From Balanoglossus misakiensis (lineage: Eukaryota; Hemichordata): a DNA stretch of 64,000 nt. Positions 9,220-23,785 of this stretch are shown one piece after another; the stretch's first letter is position 1, and each line of letters opens with the position of its first letter. The notes under the pieces are model-generated. The model was given only the letters and a program-made list of their open reading frames with translations, did not search any database and had not been told where the DNA came from. Location: contig CM082577.2 of the NCBI GenBank assembly GCA_040954595.2, positions 18,848,001 through 18,912,000 on the forward strand. Reading direction: 5' to 3'. A program made the translations under genes and the position numbers.

Positions 9220-9497
9220 TGCACACCACCCTATTGCTGCACAGTTCCTGCACAGGCCACCCTATTGCTGCACAGTTCCTGCACACAGGCCATCTTACTA
9301 CTGCACAGTTCTTGCAGACTGTCCTATTCCTGCACAGTTATCGCTTGCCTTGTTCCTGCACTAGTGCAGCAACACCTCATTTGCATGCGAAAAAGTCGCC
9401 TTGCAGCAGAGCTGCAGCAACTTTCTATTACACCGGTGCTGCAACCTTCTGGTATTGCTACTGCAACAGTGCAGCAACACTGTGCAGGAGGCCTTAA
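9220..9497. repeat. Diverging CTGCA / TGCAG cluster (R1)
   Basis: The left half repeats TTCCTGCACA, GCTGCACAG and CTACTGCACAG. The right half repeats GTGCAGCAAC, GCTGCAGCAAC and GTGCAGG. The halves meet at the perfect palindrome CTGCACTAGTGCAG (9356-9369). All frames are unusually free of stops because of composition, which gives ORFs of 80-101 codons on both strands that I do not accept as genes. A subrepeat of about 31 bp (GCTGCACAGTTCCTGCACAG plus GCCACCCTATT) is present twice here and three times in R7. Equivalent blocks: 12177-12454, 16502-16779, 41821-42098, 52122-52399, 56031-56338, 59391-59667 and 63031-63310. Confidence 0.85.
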
Positions 9498-9779
9498 ATT
9501 TTCATAAGGGCTATATGTATGCACATAATTAATGATGTTTGAATATGATACTAGAAATGTACAGTACACTGATACACTGATCAGCTGACCTTTTGTTTAC
9601 GCATACGCCATTGCACCGTTCTCGATCTGTCTCCGAGTCTGAATTTTTCGCACCTATAGATTTTAAAGATTTTTGAAGTCTGCAAATTCACTGGCATTGA
9701 CAAACCTATAACATAATAAGTATAATGTACGCCCCATAATGTACTCGGCATTCGCTTTGCACATTATGTTGCACAATGT

Positions 9780-9947
<168 letters not shown>

Positions 9948-10312
9948 CTATCCGTCAGATCCTACAAAGACCAACTTCTATGGTTTGGTCTTGGTCACAA
10001 CCTTAAAATACCATGGAATCATAGAACAATGAACTCACTGTGTTGTAATGTCCATTTTCTCTTTTGGTGATTTTTTTATCATAGTGTCACACACCCCAGC
10101 ATGCAAGAAATTTCTCAATATATATACTGCTATCGCAGCAAAACATACCACTACTTTTGAAGTACTAGTATAATAACATAGACAGTTACCTACCTGGTCA
10201 GACTAGGCAGTCAATCCAGGCATATGACTGTGTTGTTCATCTGGGCTAGTTAAGGACTGATTTCATCCATCTGCAGGATGTGAGTGGCTCTCTTAATAGC
10301 TCTATGTTGTAG

Positions 10313-10494
10313 GGAATGAAGCTGTTGAGGGTAAAGTAGAGAACACAAGTGATTTGGCTTACAGACTGACCAACACAGACGTGGACAAGGGTGTTATGTC
10401 TATGAAAATCTACCTAAATATGTACATTCGCAATGGCAGAATTCATGAATGTTCCTGCAAACATCTTCAAAGAGCTACCTTGACTACCCAGTGA
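10313..10494 (+). other. Exon-like stretch B, 59 codons to a stop (R1)
   Basis: CTCTATGTTGTAG|GG resembles a splice acceptor. The following frame, NEAVEGKVENTSDLAYR ... MYIRNGRIHECSCKH, stays open for 59 codons in every unit examined and ends with TGA two bases before TTAACCCTTTG. The family is not recognised. Its frame phase does not match exon-like A. A second acceptor, GGCTTACAG at about 10363, would use another frame. It may be a captured exon or a relic. Confidence 0.35.
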
Positions 10495-10500
10495 CATTAA

Positions 10501-10749
10501 CCCTTTGAACCTCGCTCGGAGGTTTACCGCCGCAGGATGACCTTTTGACCCCTAATTTTTCAATATGCTGACGTCAAGGCATTTTCCCGCCGACATTGTA
10601 AATCCAGCCATATGAAAGAAAGTTAGAAAGCTAGGGGACCCTAATGTGACCTTCCAAATGACTTGAAATCGATTCCTATGCGAGCGACTACATAAAAAAT
10701 AGTGATATCCAAGCAGCGATTTTTAGCGAAAGTTGACAGAGATTTAAAA
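10501..10749 (+). other. piggyBac-like 5' end: TTAA then CCCTTTGAACC (R1)
   Basis: TTAA (10497-10500) is followed by CCCTTTGAACCTCGCTCGG, which matches the usual piggyBac terminus (TTAA plus CCCTTTG and a CG-containing stretch). An acidic ORF starts 250 bp downstream, the normal spacing for such elements. I found no matching right terminus in the unit. Equivalent positions of the CCC: 13458, 17783, 43102, 53403, 57562 and 60671. Confidence 0.5.
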
Positions 10750-11133
10750 ATGGCGACCCGACGACAGTTACGCATTGATCCATTGCAAGACGAGGATGCT
10801 TTCTGGGCTCATTTTGACCGAGTACTAGTAGATAGTAGCTCAGAAAGTGAAGATGAAGAACAAGACCAGCCTGACATCGTTATGGACCAAGATGGTGACC
10901 CCAACAGCGCGAACGATGAAGAAGAATTTGAGCCAGAGCCTGCGATCCAGCCACCCCCACCAGTTTGGCAACCAGTGAGAAGACTGCCCCGTGCCCGCAA
11001 AGTAAACCCACCACCTATGATATGGCAGGGCAACATAATAAACGGTAGGCAGGCTCCTATTTATAATCAACGACGTGGACCGACGAGACAAATGCCAGCT
11101 GACAGTACACCATTAGATTATTTTCGGACATAA
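10750..11133 (+). CDS. R-unit ORF (127 aa), piggyBac transposase N-terminus-like, copy 1
   Basis: The chosen start, AAAAATGGCG at 10750, has a good eukaryotic context. Residues 1-25 are basic (MATRRQLRIDPLQDEDAFW). Residues 30-65 are a Ser/Glu/Asp tract (SSSESEDEEQDQP). Residues 70-95 are Pro-rich and residues 95-120 Arg/Asn-rich. The end reads DSTPLDYFRT, then TAA. Many piggyBac-type transposases have an acidic N-terminus followed by a TPLDFF-like block at the start of their conserved domain, and here the protein stops exactly there. It is therefore likely a truncated transposase or a short derivative lacking the catalytic domain. The similarity is from memory and short. Confidence 0.6.
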   Translation: MATRRQLRIDPLQDEDAFWAHFDRVLVDSSSESEDEEQDQPDIVMDQDGDPNSANDEEEFEPEPAIQPPPPVWQPVRRLPRARKVNPPPMIWQGNIINGRQAPIYNQRRGPTRQMPADSTPLDYFRT

Positions 11134-11603
11134 AGTCATAGTCATCGTCGTGTCGTGTCACAATAATTATTTTGGACATATGCTTACTGTGTGATGAAAG
11201 ATGAGAGTGCAGTCAAAAGGTCGGGCAGAATAATACAGAGAATCTGAAAATATTGTACCTTATTCTTATCAAACACGTTGATGGATATTTTGCAATTGTG
11301 ACATGTGAACATTTACAAAAAAATGAAATAAATTTGCTTCAAACTCATTGGCAAAACAAGGACATGGAGTTGTTGTATATTTGTTATTATTGAGATATAT
11401 AGGTGAGAAATATATTGGAAAATGTCTTGATTACAAAAATATGTCGTGAAATTATTGACTAGCAAGAACCATGTGTATATGTATGGCCAAGGGGAAATTT
11501 TTAACTTCTAGTTCTGAACATTAACGTTATTGCGCAGGCTACTGTAACCACATTCAAATAATACATACAATTTTCTGTTGCACCAGTGCTTTGACCTTAC
11601 AGT
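11134..11603. other. Non-coding tail of R1
   Basis: Conserved AT-rich tail holding the AATAAA near 11327 (GAAATAAATTTGC), a plausible poly(A) signal about 195 bp after the ORF stop. The GATATATAGGTGAGAAATA segment where G1 integrated in other units follows. No gene seen. Confidence 0.5.
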
Positions 11604-14560
<2,957 letters not shown>

Positions 14561-15071
14561 AATTAATTACTACTACACAGGTCAGGAACACTGAGAAGGC
14601 GGCCTTAACTTATGCATTTACATTTGAGGATTTTTTGCCTATTTGTTATGATGTAACTTTCAATATTTCTTGTTGTAAAATGAACTTTTCAATGTCAAAA
14701 AGTGATCAGACAACACCTGTAGCTAAAAATCTATTTGGTATTGATACATTTCGGATATATCTAAATTGTACCAATTTTAGTCTAGAAATATGTATACCTT
14801 AGGTAGCTTTTGTTTTCAAACAAATGGTTCATTAGGTATACCTAAATTATGGTTCATTTGGTATACCTATTTATGGCAAAACGACCAAATCCAAGATTTT
14901 TTTTCCAACCGATTGAGGCATTTCAGGAATACCTAAATAGTACCTTTTCAATCGAAAAAGTATACTTTTGGTATACCAATTAGTAAATTTAAAGACCAAA
15001 TCTGGACTACCTAAGGTAGCCCTTTTTTAAAGCAATAGGTACATTTTAAGTATACCTAAATAGTACCTATT

Positions 15072-16435
15072 CAGCCAGAGCGCAACACCCTTATTAGCAT
15101 ATTATCGCCTATCCAGATCAGGACCATTACATTTTGAATGGCCGCTCACAGACCGTTTTTTGAGGCATTTTCAACTTGCCGTAACTTTCGCTAGAGTGCA
15201 TTATTTTAAATCATGTAAAAGCGAAAACCTCTCCTGACATGTCTTCTTTCGTGCCATCCAAATGGATTTTAGAATTATTTACTGAAATATTGATATTATG
15301 GCGATTTTCCGAAGGTTACTTTAGCGGTCGAAAATATGGTCCAGTTTTTCGCTTCCAGTATCCATAATATGCCCCGGAAAGTTTACAGATTTCAGGGTTA
15401 TGTGGGTTTTTCTACTCTTAAAATGACCGCGTAAAGAAATTAGGTAAAGATACAAGTGTAACGGTCAGTTCAAGAATTTTCGCTAAAAAACGGGTGATTT
15501 TACCCGGAAGTCGTCACATGACCTACGTGACCCGAGGTTTCCCGGCCGCTGATGTAAACACTTGTAAATACGCAATTATCCCAGCTGCTGTTTGCAGTCT
15601 CTGTTTAACGCGATTGTGGAGTTGAAAGAACCGGCCTGATTTTTTACAAACGTTTGTGTTGTCGCTCAATAATGTTTTTCTTTTTGTGAAACACCACATT
15701 CGACGAAATCTGTGTGGCAGGGTTACGCCGCGCCGTAAGCACACAACCCTGCAATTCATACATGCAGCCGCCAGTGCTAACGTAGTTTAGGCAGATCTCG
15801 ATGATCATCGATAATTTTCAAGAATAAAAGGTAGTCTAAATAGCCGATATACAATGAACTCATTTCCAACATGTGCATTTATCAACACTACATGTACATG
15901 TGGGACGTAAACAATATACACACATTCTGCACTGAACACTCGACAATGGGTTACGCTGTAAACTCCCGCCATTTCCCACTTAAAATGATCTCGTCACAGC
16001 AAAAAGTAAACAAATTAAAACCATTATAACTTCGTTAATATGCCCCGGAGAGTATACAAACTTCGCAGTAAGAAGGGCCAATGCCTATATTTTATAAATA
16101 TGTCATTGGATTTGTACAACAAGTTGGTGTAACAGTGCTTAGCGAGGCATGTTTCCAAAACGTGAATTTTCATTACTCTGTACTTTTCGTTATTTCTCTG
16201 AAACTACTGCATTAATCATCAAAAATACTCCTTGAGATATAGTTCGATATATGTACTATCAAATAAATCCAACAAAAATACTCAGAACGATCGCCATTAA
16301 TAGCGGTTGATGACCAAAGTTGGGGAAAAAAATGACCCAATTCAGACACCCTTTTCGGGGCTCAGTGTAACGGTCTCGTTTTTCGAATCAGATTCCGCAT
16401 TTGCATATGTTAATGAAGGCGTTGCGTTCTGGCTG
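15072..16435. mobile_element. 1364-bp non-autonomous DNA element in R3
   Basis: The ends CAGCCAGAGCGCAACACC and CAGCCAGAACGCAACGCC (right end, complement) form imperfect inverted repeats of about 30 bp. TATT is duplicated at 15068-15071 and 16436-16439, and the other R units have an uninterrupted TATTTAGTCC there. A 4-bp duplication fits, among others, Chapaev-like elements. No transposase is seen; the 78-codon minus ORF at 15523-15759 has no recognisable domain. Confidence 0.88.
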
Positions 16436-17123
16436 TATTTAGTCCGGGAAAGTATACCTTAGGTATATTTCTAGTGTACCAGAATTTCGTAAGGGTGTTC
16501 CTGCACACCACCCTATTGCTGCAAAGTTCCTGCACAGGCCACCCTATTGCTGCACAGTTCCTGCACACAGGCCATCTTACTACTGCACAGTTCTTGCAGA
16601 CTGTCCTATTCCTGCACAGTTACCGCTTGCCTTGTTCCTGCACTAGTGCAGCAACACCTCATTTGCATGCGAAAAAGTCGCCTTGCAGCAGAGCTGCAGC
16701 AACTTTCTATTGCACCGGTGCTGCAACCTTGTGGTATTGCTACTGCACCAGTGCAGCAACACTGTGCAGGAGGCCTTAAATTTTCATAAGGGCTATAGGT
16801 ATGCACATAATTAATGATGTTTGAATATGATACTAGAAATGTACAGTACACTGATACACTGATCAGCTGACCTTTTGTTTACGCATACGCCATTGCTCCG
16901 TTCTCGATCTGTCTCCGAGTCTGAATTTTTCGCACCTATAGATTTAAAGATTTTTGAAGTCTGCAAATTCACTGGCATTGACAAAACTATAACATAATAA
17001 GTATTATGTACGCCCCATAATGTACTCGGCATTCGCCTCGCACATTATGTTGCACAATGTGTGCTTTCGTCCATTATGGGTCTTCGGGGCGTACATTATT
17101 CTCTAACCAATGATCATTGCTCA

Positions 17124-17258
<135 letters not shown>

Positions 17259-18031
17259 CTATGGTTTGGTCTTGGTCACAACCTTAAAATACCATGGAAT
17301 CATAGCACAATGAACTCACTGTGTTGTAATGTCCATTTTCTCTTTTGGTGATTTTTTTTATCAAAGTGTCACACACCCCAGCATGCAAGAAATTTCTCAA
17401 TATATATACTGCTATCGCAGCAAAACATACCACTACTTTTGAAGTACTAGTATAATAACATAGACAGTTACCTACCTGGTCAGACTAGGCAGTCAATCCA
17501 GGCATATGACTGTGTTGTTCATCTGGACTAGTTAAGGACTGATTTCATCCATCTGCAGGATGTGAGTGGCTCTCTTAATAACTCTCTGTTGTAGGGAATG
17601 AAGCTGTTGAGGGTAAAGTAGAGAACACAAGTGATTTGGCTTACAGACTGACCAACACAGACGTGGACAAGGGTGTTATGTCCATGAAAATCTACCTAAA
17701 TATGTACATTCGCAATGGCAGAATTCATGAATGTTCCTGCAAACATCTTCAAAGAGCTACCCTGACTACCCAGTGACATTAACCCTTTGAACCTCGCTCG
17801 GAGGTTTACCGCCGCAGGATGACCTTTTGACCCCTAATTTTTCAATATGCTGACGTCAAGGCATTTTCCCGCCGACATTGTAAATCCAGCCATATGAAAG
17901 CAAGTTAGAAAGCTAGGGGACCCTAATGTGACCTTCCAAATGACTTGAAATCGATTCCTATGCGAGCGACTACATAAAAAATAGTGATATTCAAGCAGCG
18001 ATTTTTAGCGAAAGTTGACAGAGATTTAAAA

Positions 18032-18415
18032 ATGGCGACCCGACGACAGTTACGCATTGATCCATTGCAAGACGAGGATGCTTTCTGGGCTCATTTTGAC
18101 CGAGTACTAGTAGATGGTAGCTCAGAAAGTGAAGATGAAGAACAAGACCAGCCTGACATCGTTATGGACCAAGATGGTGACCTCAACCGCGCGAACGATG
18201 AAGAAGAATTTGAGCCAGAGCCCGCGATCCAGCCACCCCCACCAGTTCGGCAACGAGTGAGAAGACTGCCCCGTGCCCGCGAAGTAAACCCACCACCTAT
18301 GATATGGCAGGGCAACATAATAAACGGTAGGCAGGCTCCTATTTATAATCAACGACGTGGACCGACGAGACAAATGCCAGCTGACAGTACACCATTAGAT
18401 TATTTTCGGACATAA
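18032..18415 (+). CDS. R-unit ORF (127 aa), copy 3
   Basis: Intact copy with the same start context, acidic tract and TPLDYFRT end. It differs from copy 1 at several residues, for example DGSSESED for DSSSESED and QRVRR for QPVRR. These replacements do not break the frame. Confidence 0.6.
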   Translation: MATRRQLRIDPLQDEDAFWAHFDRVLVDGSSESEDEEQDQPDIVMDQDGDLNRANDEEEFEPEPAIQPPPPVRQRVRRLPRAREVNPPPMIWQGNIINGRQAPIYNQRRGPTRQMPADSTPLDYFRT

Positions 18416-18667
18416 AGTCATCGTCATGTCGTGTCACAATCATTATTTTGGACATATGCTTACTGTGTGATGAAAGGTTAGAGCGCAGTCAAAAGGTCGG
18501 GCTGAATAATACAGAGACTCTGAAAATATTGTACCTTATTCTTATCAAACACGTTGATGGATATTTTGACAATTGTGACATGTGAACATTTACAAAAAAA
18601 TGAAATAAATTTGCTTCAAGCTCATTGGCAAAACAAGGACATGGAGTTGCTGTATATTTGTTATTAT

Positions 18668-19131
18668 TGTTGTAGTTTTCTCAGCGTAGCTAGATTTCTC
18701 ATCGTGGACCCGGTAATGGTAGCGTCGCCCACGATGAAATCCTCCCGTACACTTCCACTGGACTACCAACCACCTCGACAGGGTCGGATAGCTTGGAATA
18801 GTTGTCAGTGAATGTTTCCCCTGTTCTGTCTGATGCGGCGACACCCTCTCACATGTACATTGACTCAGCGCAACACCAGCCGGAATGGTTAACAAGAACA
18901 ACGGATTTATTCGTATTTCGACTGTGTTACAAACTTTCACGTCTGCCCAGTTCGGAGGTGGAAACCCAAGAGAGCGAGAATGAGGTGTATCCCCAGCAAA
19001 AGTAGCCCGCCCCAACTATTACCCAACCAGCACGAATGTGAAGTTCACGTGATATAGTCCGGCCAATCACAGTTCCAGCCTACTTCCTGATAGGCTCAAG
19101 CAGCGGTAACTTTGCAAGGTTTTCCATGACA
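18668..19131 (-). repeat. 3' LTR of G1 (464 bp)
   Basis: Begins TGTCATGG and ends CTACAACA on the minus strand. It contains AATAAA within CGAATAAATCCG. It includes about 29 bp (near 18812-18840) that the other LTR copies lack. Confidence 0.88.
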
Positions 19132-19402
19132 TTCCCCCCAACTAGACTTGGTTACTCTCCGAGACCCAGTCATAGCAATCTAAACTACAATAACAAATGG
19201 AACACAGAAATCAATAATTCAAATACTAAGTCAAAAGAGCACATCACTGTTTCTGTTTTAAAGTCTTTGACTCTTAGTGTTCGAAGGTGCAGTTCAATCT
19301 ACCTTCTGTCTCAGTAAAATAAGTGTCCTTGTCAAATGGCACACGTATCCTGGTACCCATTTTGTTTTCTTCATCGTCAACAGGTGCTTGAAGTTTTCGT
19401 CC
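19132..19402 (-). other. Polypurine tract and 3' non-coding region of G1
   Basis: On the minus strand, AGTTGGGGGGAA (19132-19143) directly precedes the LTR, as a plus-strand primer tract should. The same tract precedes the partial LTR at 43725. The remaining bases up to the Pol tail ORF show no coding signal. Confidence 0.7.
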
Positions 19403-20346
19403 TCAATAGGCGCCTGTGAATCCGTAGAAAAGCGTTGGCTTCCGGCTTCTTTTAGGGTATCTCTTAGGTGTATCTTCGTCTCTGATCATTTCCGGTTCAA
19501 CCCCCGGTGGATCATCAGTGGTAATATCCAGGGTTTCTCCGCCTACTGCTTCATCAGCATCAGTGTCAAAGTAGTGTTCTTGGGTTTCCGGTGGGGAATC
19601 CTCTTGACCGCTGGCATACGTCTTTCCATCAGCTGGCAATTTGTCAATAGGTTCTTCTGATTTTGGTCCACTTGGGGTCCTGGTGTCTGCTTTCTAGGTC
19701 TCTTCAAAGGGATCTTCAGGTCTGTTTTCTTGCACCCTCTCATCTAAGGGGGCGAGCTTCACTTTGTCTAGCCAGCCAGGTAAGTCAGGACCTGTGTATC
19801 CCTTCAGCTTCTCAAAGTGAACCACTTTAAACTTTGTCCGGGGCCCACGCTGGATCCGGTATACAACGTCAGTCAGTCTGTTCACCACCATATACGGTCC
19901 CTCATACGCCATCTGTAGTTTCGGGCTTTGACCCTTCTTCCTCCTTTCGTCTCTTAGCCAAACAAATTCACCAGGCTGGAAAGACTTATGAAGGGCATTA
20001 CGATCGTAATATCTCTTATAGGTCCTAGTACTTGCTTTCAACTGCTCTCTTGCCCGGTAATGGGCATTTCGCAACTTATCGCGCAGTTTAGCCACATAGT
20101 CACCCCCAGATTCCTCCTCAAATTCAATCTCAAATATCAGATCGATGGGCAGTGTCACCTCCCTACCCAGCATCATTATATTCGGAGTTTCACCTGTGGC
20201 TGGGTGTACCGAAGAGCGGTACGCCATCGTAGCGCAAGACAGATGTTGGTCCCAGTCTTTTTGGTATTTCAGGGGGTCCATATAAGACTTTATCGTTACA
20301 CAAGACAATGGTTGAATTTTTCAACCAACTCGTCTCCCTGTGGGTG
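19403..20346 (-). pseudogene. G1 integrase C-terminal part and Pol tail
   Basis: Blocks are readable in several frames. They include AYRSSVHPATGETPNIMMLG (integrase end) and FVWLRDERRKKGQSPKLQ with YEGPYMVV (GPY/F-type module). A Pro/Glu-rich tail ends in KRYPKRSRKPTLFYGF. The stop at 19694 is a TAG where G1' has CAG. Around 20309-20346, frameshifts break the block that should hold the catalytic Glu. Confidence 0.85.
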
Positions 20347-21027
20347 TCAAGGCGTGGTGTATGTTTTGTCCACCCCTAGCAATTTGCAGACCTCCACGAA
20401 TACTGACGAGATGAAATTTCGGCCTCTATCTGAATGTACCTCGTGAGGCATACCAAACCTACTGAAAAATTCGTCGACCAGTACCTTTGCCACTGTGGTT
20501 GCCTCCTCATTTGGAATAGGGAATGCCTCCATCCATTTGCTAAAATAGTCTCCGACAACCAATACCTTCCGGTTGCCATTGTAACTCTCCACAAATGGTC
20601 CCAGAACATCAATGGCCACCCTCTCCATGGGACACCCCACCACATACAATTGTAAGGGAGCCTTGTGCCTTTTACCAGGCACCCGCTTGCGTGAACACAC
20701 CTCACATGAACGCACCCACGATCTGACATCTACGGACATGCCATGCCAGTTATACCTTTGCCTCACCTTGTCAAGGGTTTTTGTCATCCCTAAGTGACCA
20801 CCTGCATTTGCATCATGCAACCCTCCAATCACCACCTTATGACACACTTTAGGCAGAATTAATTGCCATTTCACTAAAGTCCCATCAGCCGACTCCCATC
20901 TCCTGTACAGCACACCCCTGTAGACTATCAATTGTTCATACATAGCCCAGTATGCCTTCGTGGCTGCCGAACACGGAGAGATCTCATTCCAGTCTGGTCG
21001 ACTTTCCCTCCCCTCCCTAGCCTTCAA
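20347..21027 (-). pseudogene. G1 integrase core
   Basis: The zinc-binding HHCC domain (GLHD, GGHLGMTKTL, CEVCSRKR) is followed by the DDE core: VAIDVLGPF (first Asp), KVLVVGDYFSKW and VHSDRGRNF (second Asp). The frame then breaks before the catalytic Glu. Confidence 0.9.
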
Positions 21028-21049
21028 GACAACTGAAATATCAGGATCA

Positions 21050-21480
21050 CTAAGTTGTCCTTGTTGTCATAGCCGTATCAAACAATCTGCAACCCTCTAC
21101 TTTGGCATTTTTGTCCTGAGAATTGTCATCTAGTCTATCGGTCCCTCCACACTCTGGCAGTTCACGGTACAACTGTTCGGACCGTACAACACTATTTTGT
21201 CTCATCGATGGAGATTTGCATTCAAACTCTGGTGCAAGTGGACTCAACGCACCTGTACCATTAGTGGTGGTTGGTTCGTGTGCCATACCACACTGTTTGC
21301 ACTCACGCACTGGTTTCCGAGATAGCGCATCAGTATTTCCATGGCGTACACCGGGACGATGGATACAGGTATAGTCAAAGCGACCAAGCGTCTCTAACCA
21401 CCTAGCCAACTGCCCCTCTGGGTTCTTGAAATTAAGCAACCACACTAATGCAGCATGGTCAGTCCTCAGTGTGAATTTCG
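21050..21480 (-). pseudogene. G1 RNase H C-terminal part and linker
   Basis: Contains FTLRTDHAALVWLL, the RNase H Asp-His block, then ARWLETLGRFDYTCIHRPGV and HGNTDALSRKP, all typical of gypsy Pol. It is split from the front of the domain by the element at 21481-22581. Confidence 0.88.
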
Positions 21481-22581
21481 AGGTATGTAAGAGTACTTCG
21501 AAGTGCATACTCCGAGTTCAAAGACCGAGTCGGACTTCAAAGTCCGAGTACTCGGACTTGTACACTCCGAGTAGTGGCTGTACTCGGACTTGTATACACC
21601 GAGTTGCACTCGGTGCTCGGACTTGCGTACTCCGAGTTACAGTTGAATAAAAGCCAGCTTTTAAAAGCACAAATAATATTCGATATTGCGATAAAAATGT
21701 GGGAATACTTTATACTGAGCTTCCAGTCAAATCGATCGAGGGGTTTTGAAAGTATCGCAACATTCAACTTTCTTTCAATCTCTCGACATGCTGTATTGTA
21801 TCATGTACAAAATGCACGCCCCGCATAATTTCCGTTTGGTTAAATACCGACCTTTCCTATCTACTAGATCATATCCAAGTCTGATTTTACACTGATTTTT
21901 ATAAGGAGCTCATTGGTTTGTCAATTTTAGTAGCTAAGTGAAAAGTACGCTAACGAACACGAAATGCGCATACTGCGATGCGACAATCGCCATTTTTGAA
22001 TGACCTGACCTTTGACATCATCGGTTGAAATATGATCGAGGTTGCACTGCGCTCATCCGATGATCGCGCGATGAATCTGACTACTCGCTTCCGCATTGTT
22101 CCGTGATGTGATCGGTATACTTGCCCTTCGTTTTTATGTCTAAATATAAAACGTAATATTTTTTATTTTGAAAAACGGTTGTGTGAGAGCAGTTACGGGC
22201 TACTCTTTAGTGAACGCCCGGGAGTGACTGTGTGAACGAGTGGTCACTCCGTGACCGCATGGATCTAGCCCTGTGAATGTTGTTATGGATGTAAAGCTCA
22301 TGCCTATTCAAAACTGGCGCAAGAAGACATCATGGACACCGATCGTGGTAGTAAGCAATAAATGACTTCTTGAGTAACGAAAACAGGATTTTTGCCGTCC
22401 GTTGTCTTTCATAGGCAGTATGTAACTCGGAGTACGCAAGTCCAAGCACCGAGTGCAACTCGGTGTATACAAGTCCGAGTACAGCCACTACTCGGAGTGT
22501 ACAAGTCCGACTACTAGGACTTTGAAGTCAGACTCGGTCTTTGAACTCGGAGTATGCACTTCGAAGTACTCCTACATACCT
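21481..22581. mobile_element. 1.1 kb long-TIR element rich in ACTCGGACTTG
   Basis: Inverted repeats of about 161 bp (21481-21641 and 22421-22581) start AGGTATGTAAGAGTACTTCG. Each arm repeats ACTCGGACTTG and CTCCGAGT in both orientations. GAATTTC flanks both sides (21473-21479 and 22583-22589), a 7-bp duplication in the hAT size range. The interior is AT-rich without a transposase. Confidence 0.88.
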
Positions 22582-22935
22582 GGAATTTCTGGCCCAGTAA
22601 GTAGTGTTTGAAGTATTTTGTGTACTCGATTACAGCCAACAGTTCACGACGCGTTACACAGTACTTCCTTTCAGCACCCGATAGCACTCGGCCCGCATAA
22701 CTAACAGGTCTCTCTTGGCCACCCTGTACTTGGCTCAACACTGCCCCTATGCCAATACCGCTAGCATCTGTATCCAGTATGAACTCACCCTTTTCCATCG
22801 GAAAAGCCAAAACTGGTGCCGATGTTAGTCTTGCCTTGAGCTGATCAAATGCGTTTTGACAATTCTCTGTCCAAGCAAATACAGAATCTTTCTTTGTTAA
22901 GTCATGAAGAGGACGGGGCCAATTCAGCAAACCCC
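22582..22935 (-). pseudogene. G1 RT connection and RNase H front
   Basis: Contains PLHDLTKKDSVFAWTENCQ, AFDQLKARLTSAPVLAFP and FILDTDASGIGIGAVLSQVQ with the RNase H Asp, then RELLAVIEYTKYFKHYL. It is one frame away from the RT core; the shift is near 22930. Confidence 0.88.
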
Positions 22936-23404
22936 TGTACAAAGCGTCTGTAGTATGACGCCAGCCCCAAGAAGCTTCTTACTTCTGTGACTGTCTCAGG
23001 AATCAGCCAGTCTCTAATAGCCTTGACCTTTCCTGGATCAGTAGCAACCCCTTCCCGAGAAACACGATGCCCCAAAAACTCAACACTGCGTGCAAAAAGC
23101 ACACACTTACTCGGCTTTAATTTGAGATTTGAAGTACGAAGACGTTCAAATACCTTGCACAACCTTTCCAACTCTTCATAAAATGATCTGCCAAATATTA
23201 TGATGTCATCTAGATATAAAAGCAGTATTTCCCACTGCATACCGGTAAAGACGCGCTCCATCAGACGTTCAAACGTACTAGGGGCATTACACAACCCAAA
23301 CGGGAGCATCCTCCACTGATAGAGTCCACTGCGCGTGACAAATGCGGTCTTTTCTTTAGATCCCTCGTCCAGTTCTACCTGCCAATACCCTGCTTGGAGG
23401 TCTA
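22902..23404 (-). pseudogene. G1 reverse transcriptase, catalytic half
   Basis: Starts at the hAT boundary with DLQAGYWQVELD, then KTAFVTRSGLYQW, MLPFGLCNAPSTFERLM, LLLYLDDIII (YLDD catalytic pair), FLGHRVSREGV and RSFLGLASYYRRFV. The first catalytic Asp (TLD at the junction) lies across the hAT insertion. Confidence 0.92.
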
Positions 23405-23785
23405 CAGTGTTCGCGGTTACGCTAAAAAGTGTGTATTATACGCATAAGATTTTTTTTAAACGCATTTTTCTGATGACAGTGCGTTTGACTGTACGCACTT
23501 GAAATACTACTTTCGTTACAGCAATTGCCTATCGCGCACGTTTCGCCCATTGCCCACAAACAATGTTGCAACAGAGCACCACGCGCCGCGCCGCTTAAAA
23601 TTGTAACATGTTGAGCAATTTTTTCGCGTGATTGTAATTCACGTGGTGTCGCCCGAAATTGTATCAATTTTTGAGCAAATCGTTTCGTTCCGACTAGCGG
23701 CGACACGCGCCACTTTCACTGACACGGACAGAGAGCCAATACGTAGCTAACTGTTAGTAATTGGTGCCACTGTAGCTCAAAAATC

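Noticed and set aside
9192-9569. ORFs of 80-101 codons on both strands in the CTGCA cluster, repeated in each unit
   Set aside because: They arise from stop-poor CTGCA composition; all frames are open at once and the peptides are low-complexity.
15523-15759. 78-codon minus ORF inside the CAGCCAGA element
   Set aside because: No recognisable domain and no second copy to test.
18590-19015. 141-codon minus-strand ORF across R3 and the LTR
   Set aside because: It crosses an insertion junction and lies in LTR sequence.
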